A DNA stretch of 64,000 nt from Paguma larvata. Taxonomy: Eukaryota > Chordata > Mammalia > Carnivora > Viverridae. This document shows, one piece after another, positions 50,713 through 60,799 of the stretch (position 1 is its first letter; each line of letters starts with the position of its first letter). The notes under the pieces were generated by a model. The model did not search any database. It saw only the letters and a program-made list of their open reading frames with translations, and was not told the origin of the DNA. The stretch covers positions 45,403,587-45,467,586 of the forward strand of contig CM057833.1 in assembly GCA_030068075.1 (NCBI GenBank), given 5' to 3'. Both the position numbers and the translations under genes were made by a program.

Positions 50713-50844
50713 CTTTTGTCAATATATATTCTATACGTATATATTACATAGGCATACCAAATGAACGTTAAGTGCACAAATCCCTAACACGCAATAAACA
50801 CATTCCCCTGAAAACCTCCTAGGAAATTGTATCACTGTCCACCT

Positions 50845-51632
50845 CCTTGCTTAAAAACCTGGATGTTACCTTCAGTTTCTTTTTCCCTCAAATCCTTCAT
50901 GGTCCAGTAACATGTCCTACCAGATCTACCTCCAAAATATGCCCAATCCATTCACCTCTTTTCATCTCCCTGCTACCATCTTCTTCTACGTCACCACCAC
51001 TTCCTTCCCAGACTGCTGCATTTAGCCTTCAGTGTCTCTGTTACCATTCTTGCCTCCCCACAACACCCAAAGTGGTCTTTTAAAATCCTAATGGGATCAT
51101 TCCCTTACAAAATGGTTTCTCAATTTTCCCAAATCAACCTTCTAACCATTTCCTATAGCACTCTGCTTGATCTGCCTTCTCTCCTTCTTCTTCAGACCTC
51201 ATTTACTCCACTCTGTCTTCATTCTTCATGGTCCAGGAACACCAGGCTTCCCTCTGCTTTTGAAATGTGCCATACTCATTTTTCTCAGGACCCATTGGGT
51301 TTGCAGTTCCCACTACTTCAAAGTCTCATTCCCAGATGTTCATTTGACTGCATCCTTTACATTATTTAGATTTCAGCTCAAATAGCACCTCCTAAAAGGG
51401 AACTTTCCTGACCACCTAGTCACTACCTATTTCATTACCCTTCTTTATTTTCTTGACAACACTTAGTGCCATCTTTGGGGTATCCATTGATTTGCCTCTT
51501 TAACTACCCCTCAAATATAGGTACCACAAAAATAGTGACTGTTTCTAGGTCACCAATAGGTCCTCAGAGTCTCCAACAGTGCTAGCATACAATGGGCACT
51601 CAACAAATACTTATTGATTTCATGAATGTCTC
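50845..51632 (+). repeat. L2 LINE, about 790 bp
   Basis: 'ccaaagtggtcttttaaaat' (L2 'ccagagtgatctttttaaaa'), 'tagatttcagctcaaatagc', 'tttcctgaccacctagtcac' and the end 'gggcactcaacaaatactta' give the last part of L2 in order. Sense. Several frameshifts; not coding. Confidence 0.9.
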
Positions 51633-51634
51633 TC

Positions 51635-51790
51635 AATCCTGGTTGACAGCATGAGTTACATCTGATGATCTTTAAAAATATAAATTCCTAGGCACTACAT
51701 TAGAAATAATCAATTGAAATTTAAGCCATAAGGCCCCACAATTTACATTTTGAAAAAGATTCTCATGTGATTTGATAACTAGGATTTTAG
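51635..51790 (+). repeat. MER20-like hAT-Charlie MITE
   Basis: 'tctcaatcctggttgacagc' at the left end, 'ctttaaaaatataaattcct' and 'gattctcatgtgatttg' at the right reproduce the MER20 layout; the termini are degraded. Confidence 0.65.
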
Positions 51791-51984
51791 CTGACTGAAA
51801 CATATAAGCAACATGCAAACCCCCTGTGCATACCGATACCCCACACCTACTTCCTTTTTACACATATCATATACCAGACATCATGTACATATTTATAAAC
51901 CAACCCTTCCTATACATGTGTTACATATACTGCATACACCATACTGTATACACTTATCTTTACTCTGCTATTATTATCACTGAA

Positions 51985-52340
51985 TACTCTGTTCTAGATA
52001 CCATAATTGATGTGCTGGGGTTAGGAAGTCCCAGTCCCAACTCTAAAGATCTCACAGCCTCCAATCACCAAAGTAGATCCTGCAACCCAAGATGGTAAGC
52101 GTTATGAGTGAAGGCAGCACAGTGGGCTGTGGGAATACAGGTGGGAGGGCACGTGACTTTGTCAAGTTGACCACGTCATATTTAAGTTGAAGCAAGCAAT
52201 ACATGATTTGTGTCCTAAAGAACTGAAGTTAATTAGGTTGGGAGGAGAGAATGAAAAGGGGAAGTGTGTTTGAGGTCAAAGGAATAAAATGTGCAAGAAT
52301 ATAGAACTAGAGTGTATGGTCTGAATAGAGAACTATACGT
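51985..52340 (-). repeat. L2 3' UTR fragment
   Basis: 'gtgctggggttaggaagtcc', 'ctaaagatctcacagcctcc' and 'gcaagaatatagaactagag' fit antisense L2 between its terminus and the ORF2 end. Confidence 0.6.
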
Positions 52341-52434
52341 TGCTCAATTTATTTGTTCACGTAACAGGGAAGTTTAACTGCTTATGTCTCAGACACTGCA
52401 CAGGTCTCTAAGAATACAACAGAATATCACCCCA

Positions 52435-52474
52435 GACTCATAACCCTGAGGGATGAGGACTGATGAAAAGTATT
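52435..52474 (+). repeat. MER20-like MITE, left part (split by a SINE)
   Basis: 'actcataaccctgagggatg' and 'gactgatgaaaagtatt' correspond to MER20 internal sequence; the element continues at 52674. Confidence 0.55.
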
Positions 52475-52673
52475 ACCTTTTGAAATTTATTTGACAGAGA
52501 ATGCATGGGGGAGGGGCAGAGAGAAAGAGAGAGAGAGAATGAAAATCCCAAGCAGGTTCCACACTCTCAGCTAAGAGCCTGTCGCAGGGCTCAATCCCAT
52601 GAAATATGAGATCATGACCTGAGCAGAAATCAAGAGCTGGATGCCTAACTGACTGGACCACCCAAGAGCCCTA
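52475..52673 (-). repeat. CAN SINE, long form, inserted in a MER20-like MITE
   Basis: Antisense: 'ccaagcaggttccacactct', 'gggctcaatcccat', 'gatcatgacctgagc' and head 'accacccaagagccct'. Exact 9-bp target duplication AAAAGTATT at 52466-52474 and 52674-52682. Confidence 0.94.
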
Positions 52674-52745
52674 AAAAGTATTTTTGTAAAGCCCCTCAGA
52701 TGATTATGATGTACCGCCAAGGTTGAGACCCACTGGTCTAGATGA
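52674..52745 (+). repeat. MER20-like MITE, right part
   Basis: 'aaagcccctcagatgattat' and 'ccgccaaggttgagacccac' correspond to the MER20 right end ('agctccccaggtgattctaatgtgcagccagggttgagaaccactg'). Confidence 0.72.
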
Positions 52746-53285
52746 ACTCACATTGCTGGCTTCCAGAGCAGGGAGGGAAATTAAGGCACTAAAGGAGTAG
52801 AAGCCAAGCTATCTGCTACACAGAACTATAAATGCACATTTAACAAGCTTAAGGACTCCAAAGACACATGATATTTTATTCTTATCTACTAATACTAGCC
52901 AATAATAGCTCTGAGAACTATAGAGTTGCCAACATTGTGGACTTCTTTGCTCCAGTTGGGTCACTATCCATTGAATGTCTGATATGAACGACGTAGTGTT
53001 AATTTTTGGCAAGGCCAAGTCTGAGAGCATGAAGCCCTTCAGATGGAGGCCCTTATTGCCCTGAGACTAATAGCTTCAGTCCATGTGGACTGAGGAGATG
53101 AGATCCTAGAAAACCAGAGACTTCCCCCATTGCACTCTAAAACTTGGGATAGAAGTAGCCCATTTTCCTTCCAGTTCTCTGGCCACCCAGCATCACAAAA
53201 AGCAGTGCATCACTCAGCAGTCACTGCCAAACAACCCAGGAATAAAGGGTTCACCTCTCCTGTCTCCTTCATTTGAGGGGAAGTC
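52746..53285. other. Anonymous DNA
   Basis: No recognised gene or repeat. Confidence 0.4.
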
Positions 53286-53289
53286 TTGC

Positions 53290-53605
53290 CCGAGGCACAA
53301 GCAAAGCTTCAAATTGATGTAATTTTAAATTTCAAACTGCCGGATGCAGCTTTGCTTCCGACTGCCATCTGCTTTTCCAGCGTGCAATGACACTGAGTCC
53401 TTTTATTGTGTTTGCTCAACCAAGTCCACCAGTAAAATATTAATAATTTCCCCAGCGTCTGGGTGGTTTGCAAGCTTGGGATGATATCTGAACATTCATC
53501 AAGCTCATCAAAGTTATGAGCAAAATAATTTTTCTCCTTAAGCGGGGAGGGAAGAGGGAAATCTGGATTTTTATTACCCGTGCATATCACTAAGTGACAC
53601 TTTTA
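53290..53605. promoter_or_regulatory. Unique segment, candidate conserved non-coding element
   Basis: Repeat-free. An exact 10-bp inverted repeat AAGCAAAGCT (53299-53308)/AGCTTTGCTT (53348-53357) encloses GATGTAATTTTAAATTTC. CpGs are retained near 53341, 53359, 53381, 53456, 53542 and 53579. The sequence looks conserved, but only alignment can tell. Confidence 0.38.
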
Positions 53606-54442
53606 GTTTTCTCTGCACAGGAAAAGAAAACAAGTGTATTGCTTCTGGCCCCAACATTAGATACACTTTCTTTATAGATAGTTATCCAATAAAGCAAGGA
53701 AATAAGTAATCTGTGAGTTCTAGGAAAGTAAGATAGCTGGAAAGAGGAAGGCCGTCAAGTATCTCTTTCCTTCACTCTTCACATGCAGTTTGACCCTAAG
53801 TCCTGTTGAACGTATTTATTCTTGAGTTCATTCCCTTCTCTCCATTCCTGCTGCCTCTCTGCTGGTCTCGGAACATACCAGTAATCTGGATTACCCCACT
53901 CAGCTGCTTCTAGTTTCCTAGTACTCCCTGAATCAGATTCTGTTACACCACCCAAACAAATCACCAGACATGGAGTTTGGACTCTCAACACAATTTCCTT
54001 GGTCACTGGCTTCAAATTCTTCTTAGGCTCTCCACTTCCCTAAAACTAAAACATGCATGCCCTCATGCTTCAGTAAAGTTTACAATGCTTCTCTCTCCTC
54101 CATTTCTATACCATTGTCCTATGCCCCAGTCAGTCATTATTCTCCTGGTGCAGCAACCCTCTCCTGCCCAGTGGGGTCTGCACAGGAGAGAGCTATAGAG
54201 CATCCCACACAGAGCCCGGTCAACAGCAAAGTTCTGGAAATGGTAACTGTCATCATCGTCACATTCATTAAAACAAAGACAGTGCTATCTAGGCCACTGT
54301 GGTTGATCTCTGTCCATATCAAAAACATTCATGTCCTCTTCAGGGTAAGAAAAAAAATAGACTGACTCTATGTTTCCTTCCACTTTTGTGCCAGGAAGAA
54401 TGGCTCCTAGTCTCCATGCTGTTCAGAAAAGACTACATGAAA
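53606..54442. other. Anonymous DNA
   Basis: No recognised gene. Part of 54000-54200 is pyrimidine-rich and could be diverged L2, but I see no clear landmark. Confidence 0.4.
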
Positions 54443-54444
54443 AG

Positions 54445-54680
54445 TGCTCAAGAGACCTGGAGCCACTACATCTTAGATGACTGGCTGGCTTTGCCACTTA
54501 CCAGCTGTGTGGATTTGGGCAATTCACTTAACACCTTTGTGCCTTCAGTTTGATCATCTTTATAAAGTGGGCATGATAAATAGTACCTACATATAAACTA
54601 CAGGAAAGACTAAAAGATTCAAGAAGTGTTGGGTATTCTGAATAGGACATGGTACATAGTAAACACTCAACTTAGCAATG
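54445..54680 (+). repeat. MIR SINE, nearly full length
   Basis: 'tttgccacttaccagctgtg' then 'tggatttgggcaattcactt' and 'cacctttgtgccttcagttt' are near-consensus; 'acatggtacatagtaaacac' closes it. Confidence 0.92.
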
Positions 54681-54759
54681 GAGTACTAACTCCATTGTAT
54701 ACTTACCTCTGAAAGCCGATTTGCACATTTTTAAAGGGATCACCAACTCTCATTAAGCA

Positions 54760-54886
54760 ATACCTTGGCTCAGCCTATTTTCTCTGCCTGGAATTCTTTT
54801 CATCCATCATTGTCCACTTGGAGAACGACTGTGTCTTCATCAAGTCTCAGCTGAAAGGCCATCTCCTCGAGGATGTCTTGACAGGT
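54760..54886 (+). repeat. L2 fragment
   Basis: 'ttttctctgcctggaattct' then 'caagtctcagctgaaaggcc' and 'atctcctcgaggatgtcttg' are clear sense L2. Confidence 0.8.
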
Positions 54887-55048
54887 AATGGAGTGGAGTG
54901 GGATTTGGGTCTGACACACTTGGCTTTAATTGCAACATTTTCACTTTCTATTTGCATAATGTTGAGTAGGTTGATTGACCCACTTAACTCTCATTTTACT
55001 CATCTGTGAAATGGGGATAAGATTTCTCTCCTTATAGAATGGTTGTAT
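54887..55048 (+). repeat. MIR SINE remnant
   Basis: 'taactctcattttactcatc' then 'tgtgaaatggggataagatt' is sense MIR. It abuts the L2 fragment and may have inserted into it. Confidence 0.8.
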
Positions 55049-55199
55049 ACATTCACTTCTGGGTATGTTTAATTCTCTAAAGTCTTTCCCTTAACCCCTA
55101 TTGTGGGTAGAAATTAGTTAATCCCTTTGCTGGGATCCCCAAAAATGTATGTACTTCTATTACAGCTATAGTCACTCTATTTTTGGAACTAAAAGTTAA
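55049..55199. other. Anonymous DNA
   Basis: No clear repeat; may be residual L2. Confidence 0.35.
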
Positions 55200-55615
55200 G
55201 ACATATTCATATCTTGCTTAGATTATTTCAGTCTTATCTGACTTGTGCATCTCTGCCCAGTGTCTGTTCCAGTTTACACAGAGCTATCTCCTAAAAATAC
55301 AGATCTGTGCAAGCCACTCCCATCAAAGCAAGAGTAGAAGCCAACTTTGATTGAATCTCTTTACACATGAAGTCTTTGGGATGATAATTAAGGCTCTTCG
55401 AGGTTCTACCCAACCGTGCCATGTCAACCCTAACTCTAGCCACTGTTCCATGCTGTTGAGTATTCATCGTTTTCATTGTCCCCAGAATAAGTTCTGGATT
55501 CTAGACCATGGTTCAGGAGTCACTTTTACCTCGAATGTTCTTCTGCTACCTCTTCACCACCCCAACCCAGTCGAAAAACCCCTGCTTTTCTAAAGCCTAT
55601 CTCCATTCTACTCAT
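55200..55615 (+). repeat. L2 LINE fragment, about 415 bp
   Basis: 'cttgtgcatctctgcccagt', 'gcaagccactcccatcaaag', 'taattaaggctcttcgaggt' and 'tcgaatgttcttctgctacc' follow the L2 ORF2 end to 3' UTR. Confidence 0.7.
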
Positions 55616-55888
55616 GACCACCCACAATTGGAATAAATGAAATAAATTAGCAGGTAGGAGACTAAAATCCTAGAGCTAACAGTTAATAAATGGTAGAGAT
55701 CAGTCTCAATTCCAAATATTCTGATTCTAAATGTTTGTAATACACATCCTTGGTCCCCGTCTGATGGTATTTCTATTTCTACTGTCCCCAAGACACTCTT
55801 GGACCCATATTATCCAAGAGTTCCAGAACTCTCAGATGCTGTGCATGCCTGAAACTGTTAGTCATGTAGGTCACTTCTTTTTTTGTTT
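55616..55888. other. Anonymous DNA with a possible MIR piece
   Basis: 55655-55730 ('cctagagctaacagttaata') is weakly MIR-like. Otherwise nothing recognised. Confidence 0.35.
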
Positions 55889-55889
55889 T

Positions 55890-56158
55890 CCTTTTCATTT
55901 CTGACAAACGAGTGATAAAATGGGCACTCTTATACTTTGCTTTCAGCAATGTAACTGATAGAACTTTTGGAAAGCGATTTGGCTAGATGTATTAAGAGTC
56001 TGCAAAATATTCATGTGCTTTTACTTGGCTATGCCTTTTGTGAAAATCTTTATTAAGAAATTAATCAAAAGTAACTACACATTGCACACAAGGATATTGC
56101 AGGGAAAAAATGGAATCAGCCTAAATGCCTAACAGTAAGAAAATGGTAGTGATTATGA
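55890..56158 (+). repeat. Old L1M/HAL1 LINE, left part
   Basis: 'aactgatagaacttttggaa' with 'agcgatttggctagatgtat', 'ttaagaaattaatcaaaagt' and 'ggaatcagcctaaatgccta' correspond to the L1M/HAL1 stretch around 'aggaatttatcc … ctaaatgtccat'. It resumes at 56545. Confidence 0.7.
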
Positions 56159-56159
56159 A

Positions 56160-56412
56160 CTGGAGTTCCAGAATCAGAAAAAAAAAGAAAACCCCACAAA
56201 ATACTAACTCCAGTTCTTAATAGTTGTGTTACTTAGGTCGATAATTTAACCTCTCTGTGCATTAGTTCCCTCGTCTCTATATTCATTTCTATAACAGGAT
56301 ATTAGCAGAACCAACTTCATAGAGTTAATATGAGGATTGAATGAGATTTTAAGAAAATAATTTAACTCAGAGTCTGACACATTGAAAGCTCTCAATAAAG
56401 ATAAGCTATAGA
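56160..56412 (+). repeat. MIR SINE, inside the L1M/HAL1
   Basis: 'taatttaacctctctgtgca', 'agagttaatatgaggattga' and 'attgaaagctctcaataaag' are sense MIR. It separates two halves of one LINE. Confidence 0.78.
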
Positions 56413-56452
56413 GAAGAAACTGTACTAGTAGTAGTATAGTTGTAGTTGTCAT

Positions 56453-56522
56453 AGTAGAAGGAAGAGGAGGAGGTGGGGGTGAAGAAGGAGGAGGAGAAAG
56501 AAGACGGGGAAAGAAAGGAGAA
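56453..56522. repeat. (GGA)n/(GAA)n purine tract
   Basis: GGA, GAA and GGGGA units, pure purine for most of its length. Confidence 0.88.
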
Positions 56523-56544
56523 ATAATTAGAAGAGACAGCCACT

Positions 56545-56712
56545 GGTTAGAATATTATGCCGTTATTAAGCACTGTGTTTACAGAGTTTGAATTAATAAT
56601 ATGGAAAATGAATTAATGATCAGTGAAAAAGTAGGATTCTAAATTCTGTGTATAATAATAATCCAATAACACTTTTTAATCATAGAAAAATGCTGGAGGA
56701 AGACACACTTAA
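56545..56712 (+). repeat. Old L1M/HAL1 LINE, right part
   Basis: 'gttagaatattatgccgtta' then 'ttaagcactgtgtttacag' and 'tgatcagtgaaaaagtagga' correspond to L1M/HAL1 'aatggaatactatgcagccattaaaaag … gttaagtgaaaaaagcaagg'. Confidence 0.7.
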
Positions 56713-56932
56713 CATGAGTACTAGTCATCCTTCAGTGATGAGACAAAGTACATATATGTAAGAGGTTATAATTCTTCAGTATCTTGACTTTATATATATT
56801 TTTGCCTGTGGCTGCCTATCCTTGTCCAAAGAGTATCACAGATACCCTGAAAACATGACAAAATCACATTATCATTTCCTTTCATCTCTATTGTCTCCTA
56901 ACATAAATTCAACACTGAGCAAATGAGCTGGT
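56713..56932. other. Anonymous DNA
   Basis: No recognised gene or repeat. Confidence 0.4.
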
Positions 56933-56934
56933 TG

Positions 56935-57080
56935 ATTGAATAGGCAATATTGTCCTCATCTGTAAAATGGGGATCATGTATGTCACGGATTTTTGGTAAG
57001 TATTACATATTTATGTTCCTGAAGATGCCCAGAATGCTGCCTAAAACAGAATACTGCTCAATAAATATTAATTTCCTCTC
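56935..57080 (+). repeat. MIR SINE remnant
   Basis: 'ttgtcctcatctgtaaaatg' then 'gggatcatgtatgtcacgga' and 'actgctcaataaatattaat' are near-consensus sense MIR. Confidence 0.88.
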
Positions 57081-57605
57081 TCTTGCATCACTTACTTTTC
57101 TTCTTTATTGTAAAACGTTCAAACTGGTTGGCAAGAAAAGTAAGTAGCTCCGAGAGCCCATTCTGCTACTAGTCTCTGGACAAGCTAACCACATTGGGAT
57201 CAACTATCAACCGGCGTATGGTGGTAGGAATACTGGTCCATAAAGAAAGGACACTGTTAACTTCGTGTTGGCTACCATGGATTTGTGAGATCAGAGCACA
57301 CAAGAAAGTGAGGTTCAAGTTCTACTATCTGTCCTTTGAAAGTTCTCCAGTGCTCCTCTGTGAGAGCTAACACTGGCATTCAAGTCAAAATCCAATCCCA
57401 AAAATTAATTGTGGTTTATGGAAAATTCTCTTCCTTTTTTGATAGGAAATCGGCCTTCATTTCTTGTCTCTGAGCCCTGAATGATGGCACTGTGTTCCAC
57501 CTACTGGGAGCTCTTCCAGGTAATAAGAAAGTTCATTTCAGGACATAGAGTTTGGTTCTTTCCTAAGGTAAGGTGTGGGTGTAACTAGATGGCCAATTTA
57601 AGTTA
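57081..57605. other. Anonymous DNA
   Basis: No recognised gene. 57340-57540 is faintly L2-like. Confidence 0.35.
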
Positions 57606-57621
57606 GAGTTAAACCTTTCTT

Positions 57622-57821
57622 TAAAAAAAAAGTTCATTAATTTATTTTGAGAGCGAGAGAGAGAAAAAAAAAGGGAAGGGCAAAAAGAAAGGGAGAAAGA
57701 GAATCCTAAGCAGGCTCTGTGCTAGTAGCAGGATTGTCAAATGCAGGGCATGATCTCAGGAATTATGACCTGAATCAAAACCCAGAGTCAGACTTAAAAG
57801 ACTGAGCTATCCAGGTCCCTT
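57622..57821 (-). repeat. CAN SINE, long form, diverged
   Basis: Antisense: 'ttcattaatttattttgaga' tail, 'ctaagcaggctctgtgctag', 'aattatgacctgaatc' and head 'gagctatccaggtccc'. The target duplication GAGTTAAACCTTTCTT (57606-57621)/GAGTTAACCCTTTCTT (57822-57837) has one mismatch. Confidence 0.93.
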
Positions 57822-57837
57822 GAGTTAACCCTTTCTT

Positions 57838-57925
57838 CACTTATTTATTCAGCATTTAAGTGGGCAGTTGCCATGTACCAGATGATGGGGATACAAAGGT
57901 GAATTGCCATTTAGATGAGAATCTA
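57838..57925 (-). repeat. L2 3' end
   Basis: 'cttatttattcagcatttaa', 'gttgccatgtaccagatgat' and 'ggggatacaaaggtgaat' are the antisense L2 terminus. Confidence 0.7.
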
Positions 57926-57999
57926 TTTTTTAGATAAAGCACCTTAATCAAAATGACCAACTATGTGGTTTACCTTAAATAACCAGTGTATTCTGCTAG

Positions 58000-58210
58000 A
58001 CTCTATTTGACAGAATTTGAACAGGAGTAGTAGATTTAGAATCAAACTATTCAAGTCCAAGCTATATTGTCTCCTAGATATCTGACTTTATATTTGTTCT
58101 TTATAAAATGCAACCCCAAGCTGGTGTCAGGATTAGAGTCGGTCCATATATATCACTAGCAACTTCAATGCTCACTCAGTAAGGAGTGGTTAGTATTAGT
58201 ATTTTTGTTG
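58000..58210 (+). repeat. MIR SINE remnant
   Basis: 'gtagatttagaatcaaacta', 'atctgactttatatttgttc' and 'tggtgtcaggattagagtcg' fit diverged sense MIR. The nested SINE pair lies at its 3' side. Confidence 0.6.
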
Positions 58211-58225
58211 TGGCTTTAGTATCTT

Positions 58226-58583
58226 TTTTTGTTTTGTTTTTCTTTAAAATACTTTATTTTTTAAAAATTATTTTAATGTTTATTTTTGAGACAGAGAGAG
58301 AAAGAGCACAAGTTAGGAAGGGGCAGAGAGAGAGGGAGACATGGAATAAGAAACAGGCTCCAGGCTCTGAGCTGTCAGCACAGAGCCCGACGTGTGTCTC
58401 GAACCCAGGGACCATGAGATTATGACCTGAGCCAAAGTCAGATGCTTAACTGATTGAGCCACCATAAATGTGCCACTAAAAGATTTATTTTAAAATAATC
58501 TCTACACCCAAAGTGGGGCTCAAACTTACAATCTCAAGATCAAGAACTGCATGCTCTTCTGACTGAGCCATCCAGGCACCCCA
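58226..58583 (-). repeat. CAN SINE, short form (outer element of a nested pair)
   Basis: Its body lies at 58475-58583 ('aataatctctacacccaaag', 'gagccatccaggcacccc' head). Its tail is split: the left end lies before 58260. The outer target duplication TGGCTTTAGTATCTT (58211-58225)/TGGTTTTAGTATCTT (58584-58598) has one mismatch and encloses both SINEs. Confidence 0.9.
58258..58472 (-). repeat. CAN SINE, long form, nested in the short SINE
   Basis: 'aatgtttatttttgagacag' tail, 'caggctccaggctctgagct', 'gattatgacctgagcc' and head 'gattgagccaccataaatgt'. The sequences AAAATACTTTATTTT (58246-58260) and TAAAAGATTTATTTT (58479-58493) may be its diverged target duplication within the outer SINE tail. 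Confidence 0.88.
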
Positions 58584-58599
58584 TGGTTTTAGTATCTTC

Positions 58600-58818
58600 G
58601 AGAAATCCTACTGCAGATGAGAAAGAAGTTATGTACCTCATCTTCACAAAGCTGCCTTCGAGAAACAAAATTCTCTGCCGTCAGTAAAGCAGATGGCTTC
58701 CCATTTTCTCCTTATACCCATCGCCTTATGCTACTGGTTACTGATTTTAGTTTCTGTTTCAGGACTTCGATTCTGGCACATGCTTTCTCAAGGAGGATGG
58801 AATAGAGTATGGGATAGG
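58600..58818. other. Anonymous DNA
   Basis: No recognised gene or repeat. Confidence 0.4.
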
Positions 58819-58819
58819 A

Positions 58820-59065
58820 ATTAACCTTTCTTGAAAGCCTTGTATATGCTAGGCACTGTGTTCATAACTTTTACCAACATTTTCTCATTTTGTGTCCACA
58901 GACGGGCCTGAGGTAGGTATGGTTCTGCCCTAACAAAAGGAAGTGGAGGTTCAGAGAGGATTGGGGAATCCAAGGTCATAGAGCTCTTAAGTTGTAGAGC
59001 TGGCTTGCAGTCAGGTCTGTGTGAATCCAAATCCCTGATCTTACACTGCACTCTGAAGCCTCTTG
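58820..59065 (-). repeat. MIR SINE, nearly full length
   Basis: 'ttgtatatgctaggcactgt', 'ggaagtggaggttcagagag' and 'tccaaggtcatagagctctt' are strong antisense MIR landmarks. Confidence 0.9.
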
Positions 59066-59199
59066 CCCATTCTCATTACTCAGTCAGGTCATTGGTTTTT
59101 CTTCTGTAGGGAGGCACAATGCAGAGAGAGATAAATGTTCAATCTCTCTTGAGTTGGGTTTCTGACACCCAACATGTACACATTCCCTACAATTTGTAG

Positions 59200-59320
59200 C
59201 TGAGAGAAGCCTTGACCTTTAACATATTAAATAAAAACAGAAACCCCGAGGGCTTAAATGACTTGTTCAAGCCCACACAGAAAGCATGCTGTGAAGTGAG
59301 AACCAGAAAGGGTCTCTTCT
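59200..59320 (-). repeat. MIR fragment
   Basis: 'gcttaaatgacttgttcaag' then 'cccacacagaaagcatgctg' fits the antisense MIR middle. Confidence 0.55.
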
Positions 59321-59339
59321 CAAACATAGGAGCAATCTC

Positions 59340-59720
59340 CTTAGTTAAAACCACATTGAAAGACTGGCGGGGGCGGAATTTGGCCAACACATTCTAGGCA
59401 TTGAATGATGGGAATCCCAGGCGGCCAATGAGCTCGCTGGGCACAGCAGAAGGGAGCAGAGCCTGGGCACAGTACAAACAGGAATGCTAAACAGCTCTCC
59501 AGCTGCCAGGAAGCAAGAGCATCAGAGGTTCCCAGGCAATGAAAGAGCAAGGCAGCGAGGGCACAGTTGGGCTTGTCATACCAAAATAAGAGTCACTGAG
59601 GAGGACCCTAGCCCACTGTCTGACAAAAGGGCCGGCACTGTCATATACCAGCAACTGGAGGCTCCCACTCACTCACCCAGAAACTTGAAATCAGAAAGTC
59701 TCTTAAGCGCTTTCTTTCTA
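59340..59720. promoter_or_regulatory. Unique segment with GC-box and CCAAT motifs
   Basis: Repeat-free. A GC box GGGGGCGG lies at 59369-59376 and a CCAAT motif at 59424-59428 close to a few CpGs. No TATA box, no exon-like frame and no splice context, so promoter function is only a possibility. Confidence 0.25.
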
Positions 59721-59922
59721 AATTCTCCTTGCAGAAGCATCCTTATTCTTTTATAATCACCTCAAAGCAATCCCCAGTCAAGTACTAAAGTAAATTCAAA
59801 GCAATTAGAGAGTCTATCCACAGTGAGCCCAAAATGTTTCTGCAGTGGGAAATGGCTCAGCATACGTTTTCCCCAGAACAGTGTTATTTATGTAAGGAAG
59901 ATGCTGCTCCTTCCTAGGGTGT

Positions 59923-59934
<12 letters not shown>
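59721..59934. other. Anonymous DNA
   Basis: No recognised gene or repeat. Confidence 0.4.

Positions 59935-59976
<42 letters not shown>
59935..59976. repeat. (CA)n microsatellite
   Basis: About twenty uninterrupted CA units, the longest pure dinucleotide run in the window. Confidence 0.98.
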
Positions 59977-59977
<1 letters not shown>

Positions 59978-60380
59978 TTACTATGACAAATGGATGCAAC
60001 ATTTCAAGAGTGAAATATTGTGTTGTGGGTTACAAGCCAAAGCAAGGCAGCATCTCTCCTGTAAGCACTTATAAATTGTTGCAAACAATATCAAGAAATA
60101 GAAGCTTGCCTTGGCAAATAACAGCTGCAGGATTTCAGGGCTCAGGACTAGCATTAGAAAAGAAAAAAAAAAGGAAGAAAGAAAACGACCAAACCCATTG
60201 CTTCAAATATTCTGTTGGATCTCCAGGGTGGTCTTTCTAATTAATATTTCCCCCTAATTATGTTCATGATGGTAAGTGTGCTAACTGCAAAACTCACTGC
60301 TTTTTTCACCAAGGAACTGTGGTAGGGGAGAAGAGGAAGGCACTCTAGGAAGAAGGCTGGGCAGCTTCATTGTGATGCAA
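59977..60380. other. Unique DNA
   Basis: No recognised repeat. An A-rich purine run lies at 60161-60184. Confidence 0.4.
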
Positions 60381-60560
60381 AAGAATGCAACAATTAAGAA
60401 TATAATTTTGGAAGATGTCAGCAGCCTAATTACTCATAGGGCTTCCAGCAAATTAAGCAGTAGGTGAATTAGCTCATTTAATGAGATCTTAGAGTTTGGA
60501 GGCAAGGTGCTTTTATTTTGCATTTGAGAAACACATTTCCCAACTACATGTTAATAATTT
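60381..60560. promoter_or_regulatory. Unique segment dense in homeodomain-type AT cores
   Basis: CTAATTAC (60426-60433), AATTAAGC (60451-60458), GAATTAGC (60466-60473) and the 13-nt inverted repeat CTCATTTAATGAG (60473-60485) lie within 60 bp. Such density is typical of developmental enhancers. Repeat-free. Inference only. Confidence 0.38.
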
Positions 60561-60798
60561 GGGCACCCCAACATACTATTAGCTCAACAGGTTCCACAAA
60601 AAGCATGAAGGTCAGTTGCTTAAAAGGGTCTGTAAGTCAGTTTAGTTGCATTTCTCTGCTCTCTGTCCACCCACGGCCTCCCCTTCCTTTTCTTCCCAGA
60701 TGCAATTGTCCAACTTGGAAAGCATATAGTTCAACAAAAGAACTATGGAAACTACAGTTTTCAGGGCATGGTTAAAGGAGGCATAGCAGAAATTGAAT
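60561..60798. other. Anonymous DNA
   Basis: No recognised gene or repeat. Confidence 0.4.
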
Positions 60799-60799
60799 T

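Noticed and set aside
54000..54200. Possible L2 fragment
   Set aside because: Pyrimidine-rich composition only; no L2 landmark could be placed.
59814..60002. Cysteine/valine-rich minus-strand frame
   Set aside because: It is the translation of the (CA)n microsatellite.
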